The notes under the pieces were generated by a model that saw nothing but the letters and a program-made list of their open reading frames with translations, was not told the origin of the DNA and made no database searches. This document shows positions 4,529 through 6,134 of a stretch of 6,134 nucleotides of DNA, piece after piece. The DNA is taken from the NCBI GenBank assembly GCA_021812825.1, contig JAKAMO010000134.1:1-6134 (forward strand), in the 5' to 3' direction. The DNA is from a bacterium (GTDB lineage Bacteria; Elusimicrobiota; Elusimicrobia; Elusimicrobiales; UBA9959). How positions within the stretch are numbered: the stretch's first letter is position 1; every line of letters begins with the position of its first letter. The position numbers and the translations under genes were made by a program.

Positions 4529-6134
4529 ATTTCCTCCGTCCTGGCCAGGTTGTCCGCCGCGCTCCGCAGGCCGGGGTCTATGCCGAGGGCTTTCCTGAAA
4601 AGCTTTTCCGCCCCGTCGAGGTCCCCGCGGCCCGCCAGCAGTACGCCGTAGTCGTTGAGGGCCTCGGTGTCGGCCGGGTCGTCCGCCAGGACGCGCCGGT
4701 AAAGCCCCTCGGCCTCTTCCGCGCGGCCCATCGCCGCCTCCGAGCGGGCCAGCACCAGCAGCGCCGGCGCGTAGCCGGGATGCAGGCGGAGCAGGTCCAT
4801 CAGGGCCGCGGCCGCTTCCTTGTCCCGGCCGGAGCCGCGCAGCACCGTGTAGCGGTTGAACAGGGCCTCTTCGTCACCGGGCTTAAGCGCCAGCTCCGCG
4901 TCCAGCGCCTTCAGCGCTCCCGCCTCGTCGCCGTCCTTCCAGCGCGCCAGCGCCAGCCCGCCCAGGTAGGACGGCTCGCCCGGCGCCTCGGCGGCTATGC
5001 GCTCCAGCAGCAGCCTGCTCTTCTGGAAGCGCCCCCTCAGGTAATACTCGCGCGCCAGGTTGTAGAGCATCGGCTTCGAAGTGGAGGTCAGCGCCGCGTT
5101 CTCGTAGATCTTCAGGTCGGTGCCGCGCTTCGGGATATTGAGCGCGGAGGCCAGCGCGAAGACCGCGGCGGCCGCGGCCAGGGCGCGCCGGCCGGCAGCT
5201 TTTTGCGCCAGCTTGTCCGAGGCCCAGAGGAACAGCCCGGCGTTGGACAGGTAGACCCAGTGGTCCAGCATCAGGTCGTTGGCGGCCAGCAGCGGGAACT
5301 TCGGGGCCAGGTTCAGCAGGTACCAGCCGGCGCACAGAACGGAGGCGCGGCTTCCCTTCTTCAGGATCAGCAGCGCGGCGGCGGCCAGCGCCGGCAGGGC
5401 CGTCCAGTTGAGCGCGGCCAGCTGCGGCTGCATGCGGTGAGAGTGCATGTCGAAAGGCAGCGCCGCCTCCTTCAGGTAGACCAGCAGCGCCTGGGGCACC
5501 TTCAGGAACAGTCCCGCCGCCACCGGGCCGGCGCCGCGCGAGAACAGGCCCATGCCGAGCGCTTCGTGGCGCAGCAGCAGGTAGACCGGGACGAAGGCCA
5601 GGAAAGGGATCAGCTTGCGGTACTCGGCGCGCGGCCGGCGCAGGTACCACAGGCAGAGGGCGGCCAGCGCGGGGGTTATCACGCCGTTCTCCTTGAAGCC
5701 GCAGGCGGCCAGGAAAAGCAGGAAGGACCAGGCGGCGCGGCCGCGCAGGAACAGCGGCAGCGAGGCGGCCATGCAGGCCCCCGAGGCCAGCTCCGCGCGC
5801 CCGGCTATGACGAGCATCTGCTCCACGGCCGCCGGGTGCGCCGCCAGCAGTACAGCCGCCCAGAGGGAGGCGCCCCTGCCGAAGCCCAGCTGTAGCGCCA
5901 GGAAGAAGAACAGCACGGCCGCCGCGGCGTGGAAGGCGAAATTGGTCAGGTGATAGCCGAACGGCCTCAGCCCCCACAGCGAGAAATCGGCCATGTTGCT
6001 GACGGTCTGCAGCGGCCTGTAATAGTTGAGCCCCTGATCGAAGGGGTCGCCCCTGAAAGCGCGGGCCAGGTTGGCGGCGCTCATTGAGATATGCGGGTTA
6101 CCCTCTATCATGCGGTGGTCGTCCCACAGGAAGC
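4507..6134 (-). CDS. GT-C/TMTC-like membrane glycosyltransferase with C-terminal TPRs (N-terminus outside window)
   Basis: The frame runs from the right edge to a TGA at 4509-4507, giving ~541 visible residues. An ATG at 6111 opens a 534-residue frame but is probably not the start: upstream the frame continues as FLWDDHR to the edge. That puts a WDD motif at 6126-6118, typical of the first non-cytoplasmic loop of GT-C enzymes, where an Asp is catalytic. Counting from Met 6111: YYRPL (30-34), LWGLRPFGYHLTN (45-57), AAHPAAVEQMLVIAGRAEL (90-108), KENG (140-143) and DHWVYLSNAG (283-292) fit the TMTC/PMT-like O-mannosyltransferase superfamily. About ten hydrophobic segments span ~55-325. Then five TPR units of exactly 34 residues begin at ~347, 381, 415, 449 and 483. 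Family knowledge suggests transfer of a sugar from a polyprenyl-phosphate donor to an extracytoplasmic target, with TPRs for partner or substrate binding. Substrates cannot be told from sequence. Confidence 0.85.
   Translation of the reverse strand, partial: FLWDDHRMIEGNPHISMSAANLARAFRGDPFDQGLNYYRPLQTVSNMADFSLWGLRPFGYHLTNFAFHAAAAVLFFFLALQLGFGRGASLWAAVLLAAHPAAVEQMLVIAGRAELASGACMAASLPLFLRGRAAWSFLLFLAACGFKENGVITPALAALCLWYLRRPRAEYRKLIPFLAFVPVYLLLRHEALGMGLFSRGAGPVAAGLFLKVPQALLVYLKEAALPFDMHSHRMQPQLAALNWTALPALAAAALLILKKGSRASVLCAGWYLLNLAPKFPLLAANDLMLDHWVYLSNAGLFLWASDKLAQKAAGRRALAAAAAVFALASALNIPKRGTDLKIYENAALTSTSKPMLYNLAREYYLRGRFQKSRLLLERIAAEAPGEPSYLGGLALARWKDGDEAGALKALDAELALKPGDEEALFNRYTVLRGSGRDKEAAAALMDLLRLHPGYAPALLVLARSEAAMGRAEEAEGLYRRVLADDPADTEALNDYGVLLAGRGDLDGAEKLFRKALGIDPGLRSAADNLARTEEIKKGRSR

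Noticed and set aside
4780..5977. Plus-strand frame 4780-5895 and minus-strand frame 4883-5977 inside the glycosyltransferase gene
   Set aside because: Gln/Arg/Gly-rich products without domains; the overlapping minus frame has membrane segments and five regular TPRs.

Overview
The window is GC-rich bacterial DNA, densely packed with genes that use standard codons. Isoleucine is encoded by ATA as often as by ATC, and AGG arginine codons are common. Together with the gene content (a membrane glycosyltransferase with TPR repeats, and a sugar kinase fused to a RapZ C-terminal domain), this suggests an uncultured Gram-negative-type lineage such as Elusimicrobiota. That assignment is an inference from style and memory; no marker gene is present. 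I see no rRNA, tRNA, CRISPR array, insertion sequence or phage gene.

Layout, left to right. (1) 2-325: the 3' end of a gene that starts outside the window, closed by a strong intrinsic terminator at 346-378. (2) 401-2565: a two-gene unit behind a TATAAT box placed so close to the start codon that the mRNA is probably leaderless. It encodes an AmgK-like sugar kinase fused to a RapZ C-terminal domain, then a MurU-like nucleotidyltransferase overlapping it by four bases. (3) 2585-4480: a three-gene unit behind a second promoter of the same design. It encodes an exported alpha/beta hydrolase, a YhcH/YjgK/YiaL (DUF386) sugar-binding protein, and a small helical protein that resembles a degenerate rubrerythrin/ferritin-like bundle. 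(4) 4472-4528: a compact convergent terminator region. (5) 4507-6134, minus strand: most of a polytopic GT-C/TMTC-like glycosyltransferase with five C-terminal TPRs. Its N-terminus lies beyond the right edge.

How the genes fit together: kinase plus nucleotidyltransferase is the arrangement of the Pseudomonas AmgK-MurU cell-wall recycling bypass, which converts MurNAc to MurNAc-1-P and then UDP-MurNAc. Here the kinase carries a domain that in E. coli RapZ senses glucosamine-6-phosphate, which suggests amino-sugar feedback built into the salvage enzyme. The DUF386 protein belongs to a family linked to amino-sugar and sialic-acid metabolism and could supply the right sugar anomer, but it lies in a separate transcription unit. 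The hydrolase, the helical protein and the glycosyltransferase have no demonstrated link to that pathway.
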